Source of the DNA: Streptomyces albofaciens JCM 4342
GTDB lineage: Bacteria; Actinomycetota; Actinomycetes; Streptomycetales; Streptomycetaceae
Length of the DNA stretch: 64,000 bases
Reading direction: 5' to 3'
NCBI RefSeq assembly: GCF_008634025.1
Contig: NZ_PDCM01000002.1
Location: 1,426,001-1,490,000 of the forward strand
Shown: positions 1 to 7,839 of the stretch, piece by piece
Layout of the letters: each line of letters starts with the position of its first letter
Numbering within the stretch: position 1 is the stretch's first letter
Position numbers and translations under genes: made by a program
Notes under the pieces: generated by a model
The model's input: the letters and a program-made list of their open reading frames with translations, nothing else
Databases searched by the model: none
Told to the model about the DNA's origin: nothing

Positions 1-411
1 GGGGCGACCCCCGGCGACGACCGCCCGGGTCAGCCCCCGCCGCACGTCGGCGGGGGCGTCCGCGTACGCCGCCTCGACGGCCGCGTCCGGCAGCGCTCCG
101 GTGCGCACGGCCCGCAGCGCGTGCGCGCGGACCAAGGGGTCGGGGTCGGTGAGGCGGGCGGCGAGATATCCGAAGCCGCCGGTCACCCGGGCGGCGAAGG
201 CCGCCAGCCGGCGTTCGTACGGGCCGCGCGTGTCCCACTCGGCGAGGAGCCCGGCGAGCGTGCCGCGCCCGGCCGCTTCCCGGGCGCGGGCCGCCAGTTC
301 GGCCATGCGCCGGGGGTACGGGAGCGGTTCGAGGGCGGCGAGCAGGGTGTCGGCGCAGGCGGCGGCCGGACGCGCGGCGGCAGCCGCCCGGTCGCGCGGG
401 TCCGGGGCCAT
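1..411 (-). CDS. HEAT-repeat-like hypothetical protein, C-terminally truncated by window edge
   Basis: The reading frame starts at the ATG complementing 409-411, behind a strong ribosome site (GGGAGGAGG), and runs off the left end after 137 codons. The visible N-terminus is alanine- and arginine-rich and helical. It contains a stretch resembling a HEAT unit (around residues 85-115: YLAARLTDPDPLVRAHALRA, then a short turn and another helix). Streptomyces encode many large, poorly characterised HEAT-repeat proteins with this flavour. It lies 77 bp downstream of the TetR gene on the same strand, with a hairpin (436-465) between them, so it may have its own transcript. Function unknown; the HEAT call is by eye only. 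Confidence 0.55.
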   Translation of the reverse strand, partial: MAPDPRDRAAAAARPAAACADTLLAALEPLPYPRRMAELAARAREAAGRGTLAGLLAEWDTRGPYERRLAAFAARVTGGFGYLAARLTDPDPLVRAHALRAVRTGALPDAAVEAAYADAPADVRRGLTRAVVAGGRP

Positions 412-435
412 GGGCAGCCTCCTCCCTGGCCGTTC

Positions 436-465
436 CACCCGTGGGAACCGGTTTTCCCGCGGGTG
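436..465 (-). terminator. Hairpin after the TetR gene
   Basis: An inverted repeat with 12-nt arms (CACCCGTGGGAA at 436-447 against TTCCCGCGGGTG at 454-465, one mismatch) lies between the TetR stop codon and the next gene start. It is a plausible terminator or attenuator. There is no U-tract, which is common for Streptomyces terminators. Confidence 0.45.
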
Positions 466-488
466 CCCGACCGGCCGCGCGCCGTGTC

Positions 489-1100
489 TCAGCGTGCGGC
501 CGCTCCGTCGAACAGTCCGGACAGGTGCATGTCCAGGAGCTGGACGGCCTTCTCGGGAGTGTGCACGTCCAGCAGGATGTACGTCGAGAGCCCGTCGGCC
601 AGGCAGATCAGCACCATCGCCTCGTCGTCGGCGTCCCGCTCCGCCCGCACCTCGCCCTGCTCCATCGCCTTCCGCAGCTGGTCGGCGAAGAGTTCGCGCA
701 GCTTGGGGATGCCGTCCTGGGCGCCGGTGCGCAGCGACGGGTCGCGCACGGCCCGGTGGAAGTGGGCCACGCCGACCAGGAAGCCGGTCCGGCTCTGCTC
801 GTCCAGGGGCAGCATCCCCATCAGGCAGGCGCGCAGGATGTCGTACGGCGTCGGCTCCCGGCCCAGGGACTCGATGCGCTCGCGGATGCGCTGCTGGGCG
901 AGGGACTCGATGTAGCGCAGCGCGAAGAGCAGCATCTCGTCCTTGGTGCGGAAGTAGTGCTGGAGCCGCCCCAGGGACATGCCGGCCTCGGCGGCCACGT
1001 CCCGCAGGCTCGCGCCCTCCAGTCCCCGGGCGCTCGCGATCCGCCACAGCGCTTTGGAGATCTCCTGGCGCCGCGCCTCGTGGTCCACCTTCTTGGGCAC
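489..1100 (-). CDS. TetR/AcrR family transcriptional regulator
   Basis: A 203-residue one-component repressor of TetR type. The N-terminal helix-turn-helix is clear: RRQEISKALWRIASARGLEG, then SLRDVAAEAGMSLGRLQHYF and RTKDEMLLFALRYI, roughly residues 8-60. The C-terminal ligand/dimerisation half includes a stretch typical of TetR_C members (LPLDEQSRTGFLVGVAHFHR). The GTG at 1100 is chosen because the HTH then begins a few residues in and a purine-rich site (GCGAGGGCCAG) precedes it; a longer upstream reading would run through the promoter. It is divergent from the PH-domain genes, with a palindrome between them that is a likely autoregulatory operator. The ligand is unknown. Confidence 0.88.
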   Translation of the reverse strand: MPKKVDHEARRQEISKALWRIASARGLEGASLRDVAAEAGMSLGRLQHYFRTKDEMLLFALRYIESLAQQRIRERIESLGREPTPYDILRACLMGMLPLDEQSRTGFLVGVAHFHRAVRDPSLRTGAQDGIPKLRELFADQLRKAMEQGEVRAERDADDEAMVLICLADGLSTYILLDVHTPEKAVQLLDMHLSGLFDGAAAR

Positions 1101-1122
1101 CTGGCCCTCGCTTTCTTTTTTA

Positions 1123-1172
1123 CAAGTCGCTCGTACCGTTATAACGTACCTCCAGTCAATACACCTGACTTG
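1123..1172. promoter_or_regulatory. Divergent TetR/PH-domain promoter with palindrome
   Basis: The perfect 8-bp palindrome GTTATAAC (1138-1145) is bracketed by GTAC at 1133-1136 and 1146-1149. It is the only AT-rich patch in the divergent region between the TetR gene and the PH-domain genes. A wider 6-bp repeat, CAAGTC (1123-1128) and GACTTG (1167-1172), flanks it. TetR repressors usually bind such dyads and control the divergent gene as well as themselves. Confidence 0.5.
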
Positions 1173-1192
1173 CCAAGATCGGGGGAGCCTCC

Positions 1193-1711
1193 ATGTCCGC
1201 ACCCGCAACGCCCCTGCTGCGGCCGCCCAGCAACCGGGTCGATCCGCGCGCCCGCCGCTGGTGGGCCGTCCAGGCGCTGCTGACGGTCAGCGGTCCGCTG
1301 CTGCTCACCGCGCTCGCCCTGGCCGTCTGCTCGGCGCTGTTCTTCCCGGGCGCCCTGCCCTGGCTCGGGCCGCTCCTGCTCGTCGCCCTGGTCCTGCCCG
1401 CGCTCGGCTACCAGCTGGTCATGCCCCGCTGGCGCTACGCGGTGCACGCCTGGGAGCTGGGCGGCCGCGCGGTGTACGCGGCGAACGGCTGGTTCTGGCA
1501 GAAGCGGCGGATCGCGCCGCTGTCGCGGGTGCAGACCGTGGACACCGTGCGCGGCCCGCTCCAGCAGCGCTTCGGGCTGGCGACGGTCACCGTCACCACC
1601 GCCTCCACCGCCGGCGACGTGAAGATAGCCGGGCTGTCCGACGCGGACGCCGAGGAACTGTCGCGCCGCATCGGCGAGGCCGCGCAGGCCGTGCCGGGTG
1701 ATGCCGCGTGA
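1193..1711 (+). CDS. PH domain-containing membrane protein (YdbS-like)
   Basis: A 172-residue protein with two hydrophobic helices (about residues 28-52 and 56-76) followed by a bacterial PH (bPH2) domain. The hallmark sequence is WQKRRIAPLSRVQTVDTVRG, followed by QQRFGLATVTVTTAS and a terminal helix (DADAEELSRRI). This is the YdbS arrangement; Bacillus YdbS/YdbT have been linked to resistance to bacteriocins such as amylocyclicin. The stop overlaps the GTG of the next gene (GTGA at 1708-1711), so the two are translationally coupled. The divergent TetR gene may regulate the pair. Exact function in Streptomyces is unknown. Confidence 0.85.
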   Translation: MSAPATPLLRPPSNRVDPRARRWWAVQALLTVSGPLLLTALALAVCSALFFPGALPWLGPLLLVALVLPALGYQLVMPRWRYAVHAWELGGRAVYAANGWFWQKRRIAPLSRVQTVDTVRGPLQQRFGLATVTVTTASTAGDVKIAGLSDADAEELSRRIGEAAQAVPGDAA

Positions 1712-3330
1712 CCACCCTCGCACCGCACGCGCCCGGCGCACCGGGCCGGTGGCACCGGCTGGACCGCCGCACCCTCCTGGTGCACTGCGGCTGGATGGCC
1801 GCGCCGCTCGGCTCCTGGGCGCTGACCGCGCTGGCCACCGGCGGCCGGATCACACCCGGCGCCTGGATCACCCTGACCGCCGTCGCGGGCAGCTTCGCGG
1901 TCCTCACCGTGATCGGCCTGATCCGCTGGGCCCGTACGGACTACCGCGTCACCGACGACTCCTTCGAGGTCCGCAGCGGGGTGCTGACCCGGCGGCTGCG
2001 TTCCGTGCCGCTGCACCGCATCCGTACGGTCGACCTGACCGCCTCGCCGCTGCACCGCCTGTTCGGCGTCACCGTCCTGCGGGCCGGCACGGCGGGCTCC
2101 TCGGGCGGCGGCGCCGAGCTCTCCCTGGAAGCGCTGACGAAGGCCGACGCGGAGCGGCTGCGGGCCGCCCTGCTGGCCCGCGCCGACACCGCCGCGGCGG
2201 CCGAGGACCCGGTCGTCTCCCGCATCAACTGGCGCTGGCTGCGCTACGCGCCGCTCACCTTCTGGGTGATCGGCGGTGTCTTCGCCGCCGCCGGCGGCCT
2301 CTACCGCGTCCTGGACGGCGCCGGAATCGAGCCGTGGAAACTGGGCATCGTCCGCAGCGCGTTCGACGAGTTCGGCGCCAGGGCGCTCTGGATCACCATT
2401 CCGCTCGCACTGCTGGCCGTCCTCGCCCTCGGCACGGCCGGGGCGCTCGTCCTCTATGTCGAGGGCTGGTGGAACTTCCGCCTCGAATGGACCGACGCGC
2501 ACACGCTGCGGGTACACCGCGGCCTGCTCACCACGCGGTCGGTGACCATCGAGCGGGGCCGGCTGCGCGGGGCGGTCCTGCGCGAGCCGCTGCTGCTGCG
2601 GGCGGGCGGCGGCGCGACCGTCGGCGCGGTCGCGGGCGGGCTGGGCAACAAGGACGAGAACCGCAAGCGCAGTGTCATCCTGCCGCCCGCGCCGCGCACG
2701 GAGGCGGTGCGCACGGCCTCCGGGACGCTCCGCACCGCGTTCCCCGACATCGAACTGCGCGCCCATCCGAAGGCGGCGCTGCGGCGGCGCCGTACGCGCG
2801 GGCTGCTGCTCGTCACGCTCCCGGGCACCCTGGTCCTCGCGTTCCTGGGCCTGCTGCTGACTCCCGTGCTGCTGCACTGCGCCTGGGCGTTCGCACTGGT
2901 GTCGGCGCCGGTGGTGCTGTGGCTGGCCCGAGACGCGTACCGCAGCCTGGGACACGGCCTCCAGGGGCGGTACCTCGTCGCACGCTCCGGCACGTTCAGC
3001 CGGGACACCGTCGCGCTCCAGCGCGAGGCCATCGCGGCCTGGACGTTCTCCACCACCCCGTTCAGCAGGCGGACGGGCCTGGTCACGCTCACCGCGGCGG
3101 TCGCCGCGGGCGAGGACGGTTACCACGTCCGCGATCTCGCGGCGGCCGACGCGCCGGCCCTGGCGGCGGCCGCGGCGCCCGGCATCCTGGAGGAGTTCCT
3201 GGACCACGGCGGCCACGGCCGCCCCGCCCCCGCGTACGGCCACGGGCATTCCGGCGGCCCGGGACGGCATCGCAAACCCTTGTCAACCCACGCGTTGCAC
3301 CGGAACCGTGACGACCTGGACATGACATAA
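1708..3330 (+). CDS. PH domain-containing membrane protein (YdbT-like)
   Basis: A 540-residue partner of the preceding gene. It carries membrane helix pairs and repeated bPH2 domains. The first domain (about residues 70-160) has the signature RTDYRVTDDSFEVRSG and RRLRSVPLHRIRTVDLTASP; a second lies near residues 255-345 (EWTDAHTLRVHRGLLTTRSV); a third degenerate one is near 425-500 (GRYLVARSGTFSRDTVALQR). Hydrophobic segments near 30-70, 175-245 and 355-400 separate them. This is the layout of Bacillus YdbT. The GTG start overlaps the upstream stop. The role is probably in the cell envelope; no catalytic motif is visible. Confidence 0.85.
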   Translation: MTTLAPHAPGAPGRWHRLDRRTLLVHCGWMAAPLGSWALTALATGGRITPGAWITLTAVAGSFAVLTVIGLIRWARTDYRVTDDSFEVRSGVLTRRLRSVPLHRIRTVDLTASPLHRLFGVTVLRAGTAGSSGGGAELSLEALTKADAERLRAALLARADTAAAAEDPVVSRINWRWLRYAPLTFWVIGGVFAAAGGLYRVLDGAGIEPWKLGIVRSAFDEFGARALWITIPLALLAVLALGTAGALVLYVEGWWNFRLEWTDAHTLRVHRGLLTTRSVTIERGRLRGAVLREPLLLRAGGGATVGAVAGGLGNKDENRKRSVILPPAPRTEAVRTASGTLRTAFPDIELRAHPKAALRRRRTRGLLLVTLPGTLVLAFLGLLLTPVLLHCAWAFALVSAPVVLWLARDAYRSLGHGLQGRYLVARSGTFSRDTVALQREAIAAWTFSTTPFSRRTGLVTLTAAVAAGEDGYHVRDLAAADAPALAAAAAPGILEEFLDHGGHGRPAPAYGHGHSGGPGRHRKPLSTHALHRNRDDLDMT

Positions 3331-3425
3331 ATCACACCCCTGTCACGTGCACGGCGGGAGCGGGCACACCGTCCTACTAGGCGCAAGCCTCGTCCCGTTC
3401 CGACAGCCGTAAGGGAGCAGCCGCG

Positions 3426-3839
3426 GTGCCCAGTGTCATCGACCAAGCCGTCCAGGTACGTCTCATCGCGACCGCCCCCGGCTCGCACACGGTGCCCGCG
3501 GTCCTCCACTACCACCGGGCCGATCCGCTCGCGGTACGGATCTCCTTCCCGCCGGAGATCTCGCTGGACGGCGCCGCGGTCGACTGGGCCTTCGCGCGCG
3601 AACTGCTCGCCGAGGGGCTGCGGTCCCCGGCCGGCACCGGTGACGTACGGGTGCGGCCGCTGGGCCGGGAGCGCACGGTGCTGGAGTTCCACGTCGAGGA
3701 CGGCGTCGCGATGGTCCAGGTGCGCACCGACGACCTGCGCCGCTTCCTGGACCGTACGTACCGGTCCGTGCCCGCGGGCAGCGAGCAGCAGCACATGGAC
3801 GTGGACAGCGGCCTGGCGGAACTGCTCGGCGAGGCGTGA
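3426..3839 (+). CDS. SsgA-like protein (SALP family, sporulation/cell division)
   Basis: A 137-residue member of the actinomycete-specific SsgA-like family, which guides septum placement and peptidoglycan remodelling during sporulation. Family hallmarks are visible: an N-terminal strand region (VQVRLIATAPGSHTVPAVLHYH), the core ADPLAVRISFP, WAFARELLAEGLRSPAGTGDVRVRP, and the C-terminal DRTYRSVPAGSEQQHMDVDSG segment. Length and fold match SsgB and its paralogues, but I cannot say which paralogue (SsgB/D/E and so on) this is. The GTG start follows AAGGGAG at a good distance. It is monocistronic, ending in a strong shared hairpin. Its presence is strong evidence for a sporulating streptomycete. 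Confidence 0.9.
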   Translation: MPSVIDQAVQVRLIATAPGSHTVPAVLHYHRADPLAVRISFPPEISLDGAAVDWAFARELLAEGLRSPAGTGDVRVRPLGRERTVLEFHVEDGVAMVQVRTDDLRRFLDRTYRSVPAGSEQQHMDVDSGLAELLGEA

Positions 3840-3882
3840 AAGCGGTGCCGGACCCCGGTTGTCCCGGGGCCCGGCACCGCTT
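3840..3882. terminator. Bidirectional terminator between ssgA-like and deacetylase genes
   Basis: A long, almost perfect inverted repeat: AAGCGGTGCCGG (3840-3851) pairs with CCGGCACCGCTT (3871-3882). An inner CCCCGG/CCGGGG stem extends it. It starts at the SsgA-like stop codon and serves both convergent genes. Confidence 0.8.
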
Positions 3883-3912
3883 CCGCCGTCCGCTTCGGCG
3901 CCTTGGGAGTCG

Positions 3913-4668
3913 TCAGCGCTGCGGGAACCCGAACCCGTATCCCTGCTGCTTCATCCACGGCAGCAGCCGCTTGAGCGCCCCCACCGTCTGGCTGCGGTCG
4001 CCGCCGCCGTCATGGAAGAGGACGGTCGGGCCGTTGCGCAGCTCCCGCTTCACCGTGCGCACGATCGCGTCGGTGCCCGGCCGCTCGAAGTCCTTGCTGT
4101 CCACGTTCCAGCCCAGCGGCCGCATGCCCCGCTCCGCGGCCAGCTTTCTGCTGTACGGGGTGAACGCGCCGCCCGGCGCCCGGTAGTACTCCACCTCCGG
4201 GCCGCCCGCCGCCTGCTCGATCATCTGCTGCGCCGGCACGATCTGCTGCGACTGGTAGCTCTCGGGCCGGTGGTCCATGCCGGTGTTGTGGCTGACGGTG
4301 TGGTCGCACAGCTTGTGTCCGGCCGCCGCCACCTGCTTCACGAGGTCCGGATGCGCCTTCGCCGACGGGCCGATCATGCAGAAGGTGGCCTTGACGTCGT
4401 ACTGCTTCAGCACGGCCAGCACCTTCGGGGTCCAGACCGGGTCGGGGCCGTCGTCGATGGTGATGTTCAGGCTCTTACCGGGGCGGTCGGAGGCGTGCAC
4501 GATGCCGGGGTCGACCTTGGCGGCCGCGCGCGCCTGCCGGGTGGGTTCGGCGTGCGCCTCGGAGGTGGCGCCGGACTGCCCGAAGGTCAGGTAGCCCGCC
4601 ACACCCAGCGACGCCGCCGCCACCGCGGCTCCCCCGATGATCCCGCTCCGCCTGACGTGCCGTGCCAT
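3913..4668 (-). CDS. Secreted polysaccharide deacetylase (NodB/CE4 family)
   Basis: A 251-residue exported carbohydrate esterase that should remove N-acetyl groups from peptidoglycan, chitin or chitooligosaccharide. After a basic N-terminus and a hydrophobic signal/anchor (residues 9-30), the NodB domain shows all five CE4 motifs: TIDDGPD (catalytic Asp72 and metal Asp73), HTVSH (His123, His127 as metal ligands), RAPGG at 163-167, the DSKDFE region near 190, and LFHDGGG with His219. The second aspartate/histidine triad for Zn or Co is therefore complete. It is divergent from the two-component operon at 4857, and the shared promoter region contains a 37-bp composite inverted repeat. Confidence 0.9.
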   Translation of the reverse strand: MARHVRRSGIIGGAAVAAASLGVAGYLTFGQSGATSEAHAEPTRQARAAAKVDPGIVHASDRPGKSLNITIDDGPDPVWTPKVLAVLKQYDVKATFCMIGPSAKAHPDLVKQVAAAGHKLCDHTVSHNTGMDHRPESYQSQQIVPAQQMIEQAAGGPEVEYYRAPGGAFTPYSRKLAAERGMRPLGWNVDSKDFERPGTDAIVRTVKRELRNGPTVLFHDGGGDRSQTVGALKRLLPWMKQQGYGFGFPQR

Positions 4669-4767
4669 TGCGTATCCCGTCCCTACTGCCGTGCGCGGGC
4701 CACCGCGGACATGAGTACGGGCGCCACGGTCGGCGCCGTACGATTCCCCCTGCGGTGCGCTCGCGCG

Positions 4768-4804
4768 CTTACTGCTTGCATCACGACAGATGCGAAGAAG
4801 TAAG
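4768..4804. promoter_or_regulatory. Composite inverted repeat in the deacetylase / two-component divergent promoter
   Basis: CTTACT (4768-4773) and GCATC (4778-4782) are mirrored by GATGC (4789-4793) and AGTAAG (4799-4804) around a 6-nt centre. The only AT-richer stretch of the intergenic region, it is symmetrically placed to control both the deacetylase (minus) and the response regulator (plus). Confidence 0.45.
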
Positions 4805-4856
4805 GGCAGGATCCGCCTGTTACCGATCCATCATGAAACTTATTGATACTGGTCCC

Positions 4857-5564
4857 ATGCCCCGAGTACTTCTGATCGAGGACGACGCCGCGGTGCGCGA
4901 CGGCGTGAGCCTCGCGCTCCGCCGCCGCGGCCACGAGGTGGCGGCCGCGGCCAGCGGCGAGGACGGCCTCGACCTGCTTCCCGCCTTCCGCCCCGACATC
5001 GTGCTGCTGGACCTGATGCTCCCGGGCAAGGACGGCTTCGAGGTCTGCCGGCGCATCCGCGCCGACCGCCAGCTGCCGATCATCATGCTCACCGCCCGCG
5101 GCGACGACCTGGACGTGGTGCTCGGGCTGGAGGCCGGCGCCGACGACTACATCGTCAAGCCCGCGCGCGGCGAAGTGCTGGAGGCCCGGATCCGCGCGGT
5201 GCTGCGGCGTACCGCGCTGCCCGCCGACGGCGCCACCGGGCCCGCCGAGCCCGGTCCCGCCCCCGTGGAGACCTACGGCGAACTGGCCGTGGACCGCGCC
5301 GGACTGGTCGTCTCCAAGGGCGGCTCCGACCTGCCGCTGGCCCCCTCGGAGATGAAGCTGCTGCTGTTCCTGTCCGCGACGCCCGGACAGGTCTTCAGCC
5401 GCCAGCAGCTGCTGGAGCACGTGTGGGAGCACAGCTACCACGGCGACGCGCGCCTGGTGGACGCGTGCGTGATGCGGCTGCGCAACAAGATCGAGGACAC
5501 CCCGCGCAGCCCCCGGTACGTACAGACCGTGCGCGGCTTCGGCTATCGCTTCGGCCCCCTGTGA
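4857..5564 (+). CDS. OmpR-family response regulator (AfsQ1-like)
   Basis: A 235-residue regulator. The receiver domain has the acidic pocket E8/D9, phospho-acceptor Asp52 (LLDLMLPG), Thr79 and Lys101 (IVKP). The C-terminal winged helix (about 140-235) shows the OmpR recognition region DARLVDACVMRLRNKIEDTP and the final TVRGFGYRF. Overall similarity by eye is to AfsQ1. The ATG at 4857 is preferred because it begins the receiver directly (MPRVLLIEDD), but it lacks a Shine-Dalgarno sequence and an AT-rich TATTGATACT box ends 7 bp before it, so the transcript may be leaderless. An in-frame ATG at 4833 is the alternative. The stop overlaps the kinase GTG (GTGA). It probably regulates its own operon. 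Confidence 0.9.
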   Translation: MPRVLLIEDDAAVRDGVSLALRRRGHEVAAAASGEDGLDLLPAFRPDIVLLDLMLPGKDGFEVCRRIRADRQLPIIMLTARGDDLDVVLGLEAGADDYIVKPARGEVLEARIRAVLRRTALPADGATGPAEPGPAPVETYGELAVDRAGLVVSKGGSDLPLAPSEMKLLLFLSATPGQVFSRQQLLEHVWEHSYHGDARLVDACVMRLRNKIEDTPRSPRYVQTVRGFGYRFGPL

Positions 5565-7162
5565 AGCGCCCACGGCCCGCGGGCGGCGCGCGGCGCACCC
5601 TGCTGCCGCGTTCGCTGCCGCGCGGCCTGCGGGCCCGGCTCGTCGTCGCGTTCCTGCTGGTCGCCGCGGTCAGCGCGCTGACCACCGCGGCGCTGACCTA
5701 CCGCGAGGCCCGCACCGCCATCCTCCAGCGCTCCCAGGACACCGCGATCCAGGACCTCAGGGGACAGGTCAACTCGCTCGCGCCGGACCTCGCGGTGCCG
5801 CCCACCCGGGAGGACCTGGAGGAGTTCGCCCGGCAGCTGGACCGCTCCGGCCGGGCCCGGGACTGGGACGTCGACGTCCGCTACGAAGGCGTCGCCGACC
5901 ACGTGCGCAGCTGGCGCCGCCCGGTGGACGTCCCCGAGGAACTGCGGGAGTCGGTCGAGAAGCGGCATGTGACCGCGTTCCAGCGGGTGGCGGACCGCAA
6001 CGGCGACCCGTGGCTGCTGATCGGCATGCCGGTGCTCCAGTCGCAGGACGGGAGCCGCACGGCGTCCCCGCTGTCCGTCTACGCCCAGCTCCCGCTGCGC
6101 GCCGAGGAGGCCAACGTCGAGGCGCTGGTGAGCGCGGCGCAGAACGGTGCCCTGCCGGTGCTCGGGCTGGCCGTGGTCCCGGCCCTGCTGGCGGCCCGCG
6201 GGGTGCTGCGGCCGGTGCGCGGGCTGCGGCAGGCCGCCGGGCGGATCGCCGAGGGCAAGCTGGAGACCCGGCTGGAGGTCAAGGGCTCCGACGAGCTGGC
6301 CGACCTGTCGAGGACGTTCAACGACATGGCGGCCAAGCTGGAGGAGAGCGTGGCGGACCTGCGGCGCATGGAGGCCAACGCCCGGCGGTTCGCCGCCGAT
6401 GTCTCGCACGAGCTGCGCACCCCGCTGGCCGCGATGAGCGCCGTCACCGACGTCCTCGACGAGGACGCCGACGCGCTCGACCCGGACACCGCCTCGGCGG
6501 TCCGTCTGATCAGCCAGGAGACCGGCAAGCTGGCGCGGATGGTCGAGGACCTGATGGAGGTCTCCCGCTTCGACGCCGGGGCCGCGGCGCTGCACCTGGA
6601 CGAGGTGGACGTCGCCGAGACGATCCGCAAGACGCTCCAGGCCCGCGCCTGGCAGGACCGGGTGGGCACCGAACTGCCGGACGGCGTACGGGCACGGCTG
6701 GACCCGCGGCGGCTGGACGTCGTGGTGGCCAACCTGGTCGGCAACGCGCTGCACCACGGCGGGGAGCCGGTACGGGTGCTGCTGCGGGCGCCGGAGCCGG
6801 GCGACGGGCGGCTGGTGATCCGGATCGCGGACAGCGGCCCCGGCATCGACCCCGAGGTGCTTCCGCACGTCTTCGACCGCTTCTACAAGGCGGACTCCGC
6901 GCGCGCCCGTTCCGAGGGCAGCGGGCTGGGCCTGGCCATCGCCATGGAGAACGTGCGGCTGCACGGCGGGACCATCCGGGCCGCCAACTGCCCCGAAGGC
7001 GGTGCGGTGTTCACCGTGGAACTGCCGCTGGCCGAGCCGGGGGCGGGCGGCGCGGAGCCGTCCGGGGCAGCCGGGACGCGCGGGGAACCGGCGGATGCGC
7101 CCGTGGACGGGCCCCGCGGACGAGGGCCGGCCGCGCCGGCCGGGAAGGCGGACCAGACGTGA
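5561..7162 (+). CDS. Sensor histidine kinase (HAMP-HisKA-HATPase)
   Basis: A 533-residue transmembrane kinase paired with the regulator just upstream. TM1 is at about residues 24-46; an extracytoplasmic sensor of about 150 residues follows; TM2 is at about 195-217. Then come a HAMP linker (RPVRGLRQAAGRIAEGKLET), the HisKA phospho-acceptor His283 (DVSHELRTP), and the ATPase domain with an N box (LVGNALHHGG), a G1 box (IADSGPGIDP) and a G2 box (GSGLGLAIA). The tail of about 45 residues is Pro/Gly/Ala-rich. The GTG start is coupled to the regulator stop, and its own stop overlaps the lipoprotein start. Confidence 0.9.
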   Translation: MKRPRPAGGARRTLLPRSLPRGLRARLVVAFLLVAAVSALTTAALTYREARTAILQRSQDTAIQDLRGQVNSLAPDLAVPPTREDLEEFARQLDRSGRARDWDVDVRYEGVADHVRSWRRPVDVPEELRESVEKRHVTAFQRVADRNGDPWLLIGMPVLQSQDGSRTASPLSVYAQLPLRAEEANVEALVSAAQNGALPVLGLAVVPALLAARGVLRPVRGLRQAAGRIAEGKLETRLEVKGSDELADLSRTFNDMAAKLEESVADLRRMEANARRFAADVSHELRTPLAAMSAVTDVLDEDADALDPDTASAVRLISQETGKLARMVEDLMEVSRFDAGAAALHLDEVDVAETIRKTLQARAWQDRVGTELPDGVRARLDPRRLDVVVANLVGNALHHGGEPVRVLLRAPEPGDGRLVIRIADSGPGIDPEVLPHVFDRFYKADSARARSEGSGLGLAIAMENVRLHGGTIRAANCPEGGAVFTVELPLAEPGAGGAEPSGAAGTRGEPADAPVDGPRGRGPAAPAGKADQT

Positions 7163-7758
7163 ACATGCCGAACTCCGCACAGGCCCGGCGGATCGCGCTG
7201 GGCGGGCTGCTGGTGGGCGTGCTGGGCGGGCTGGCGGCGAGCACCCTCACCGGCTGCGGCATCGCGCCGACCGGCGTGATCGACGCGGGCGAACCGGCGT
7301 ACGGCGTCAAGGCACCCGGCAAGCCGGTGCCCGACGTACAGCTGTACTTCCTCGGCCCGGCCGGCCTGCGCGCCGCCAGCCGCCCCGCGAAGGCGGCGGT
7401 CGGCCCTGAGGAGGCGGTCCGGCTGCTGCTGGAGGGCCCCAACGAGGCCGAACGGCAGCGCGGGCTCACCAACGTCCTGCCGGTGCTCCCCGGCCGGATC
7501 ACCGCGGACGTCCGGGACGGCGAGGTCACCCTCCGCCTGCCCATGAACGCCAAGCGCCTGGACACCCCGTCGGTGAGCCAGCTGGTGTGCACCGCCGCCA
7601 ACGCCTCCGTGCCCGGCCGGGTGCATCCCGCGGACGTCCGGGTGACCCTGATCGGCGACGGCGTCAAGGTCGGCCCGATGGTGTGCGGCGGCACCAACGC
7701 CTTCCCGCTCATCCAGGCCGGCCCCTCGGCCTCGCCCTCGCGCGGACCGGCGGACTGA
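7159..7758 (+). CDS. GerMN-domain lipoprotein, third gene of the two-component operon
   Basis: A 199-residue exported lipoprotein. The signal peptide ends in a lipobox (ASTLTGCGI, acylated Cys at about residue 31). The body resembles a GerMN domain: VQLYFLGPAGLRAASR, then EEAVRLLLEGPNEAERQRGLTNVLP and a region describing counts and rates (VTLRLPMNAKRLDTPSVSQLVC). GerMN proteins include GerM and the LpqB partner of MtrAB; the same regulator/kinase/GerMN-lipoprotein logic is seen there, suggesting the lipoprotein modulates the kinase. The GTG start at 7159 overlaps the kinase stop; an ATG lies two codons further in. Confidence 0.82.
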   Translation: MNMPNSAQARRIALGGLLVGVLGGLAASTLTGCGIAPTGVIDAGEPAYGVKAPGKPVPDVQLYFLGPAGLRAASRPAKAAVGPEEAVRLLLEGPNEAERQRGLTNVLPVLPGRITADVRDGEVTLRLPMNAKRLDTPSVSQLVCTAANASVPGRVHPADVRVTLIGDGVKVGPMVCGGTNAFPLIQAGPSASPSRGPAD

Positions 7759-7839
7759 CGCCGCGCCGGTCGCTTCCCCTACGATCACCCGCGGACACGG
7801 GGGCGTTGGCGGGCCGGGAACCTCGGGAGGCGGGCGCGG

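Noticed and set aside
101..1144. Plus-strand frames across the first kilobase.
   Set aside because: Low-complexity Arg/Pro/Ala/Ser sequence opposite the HEAT-like and TetR genes, with no motif; shadows of real genes.
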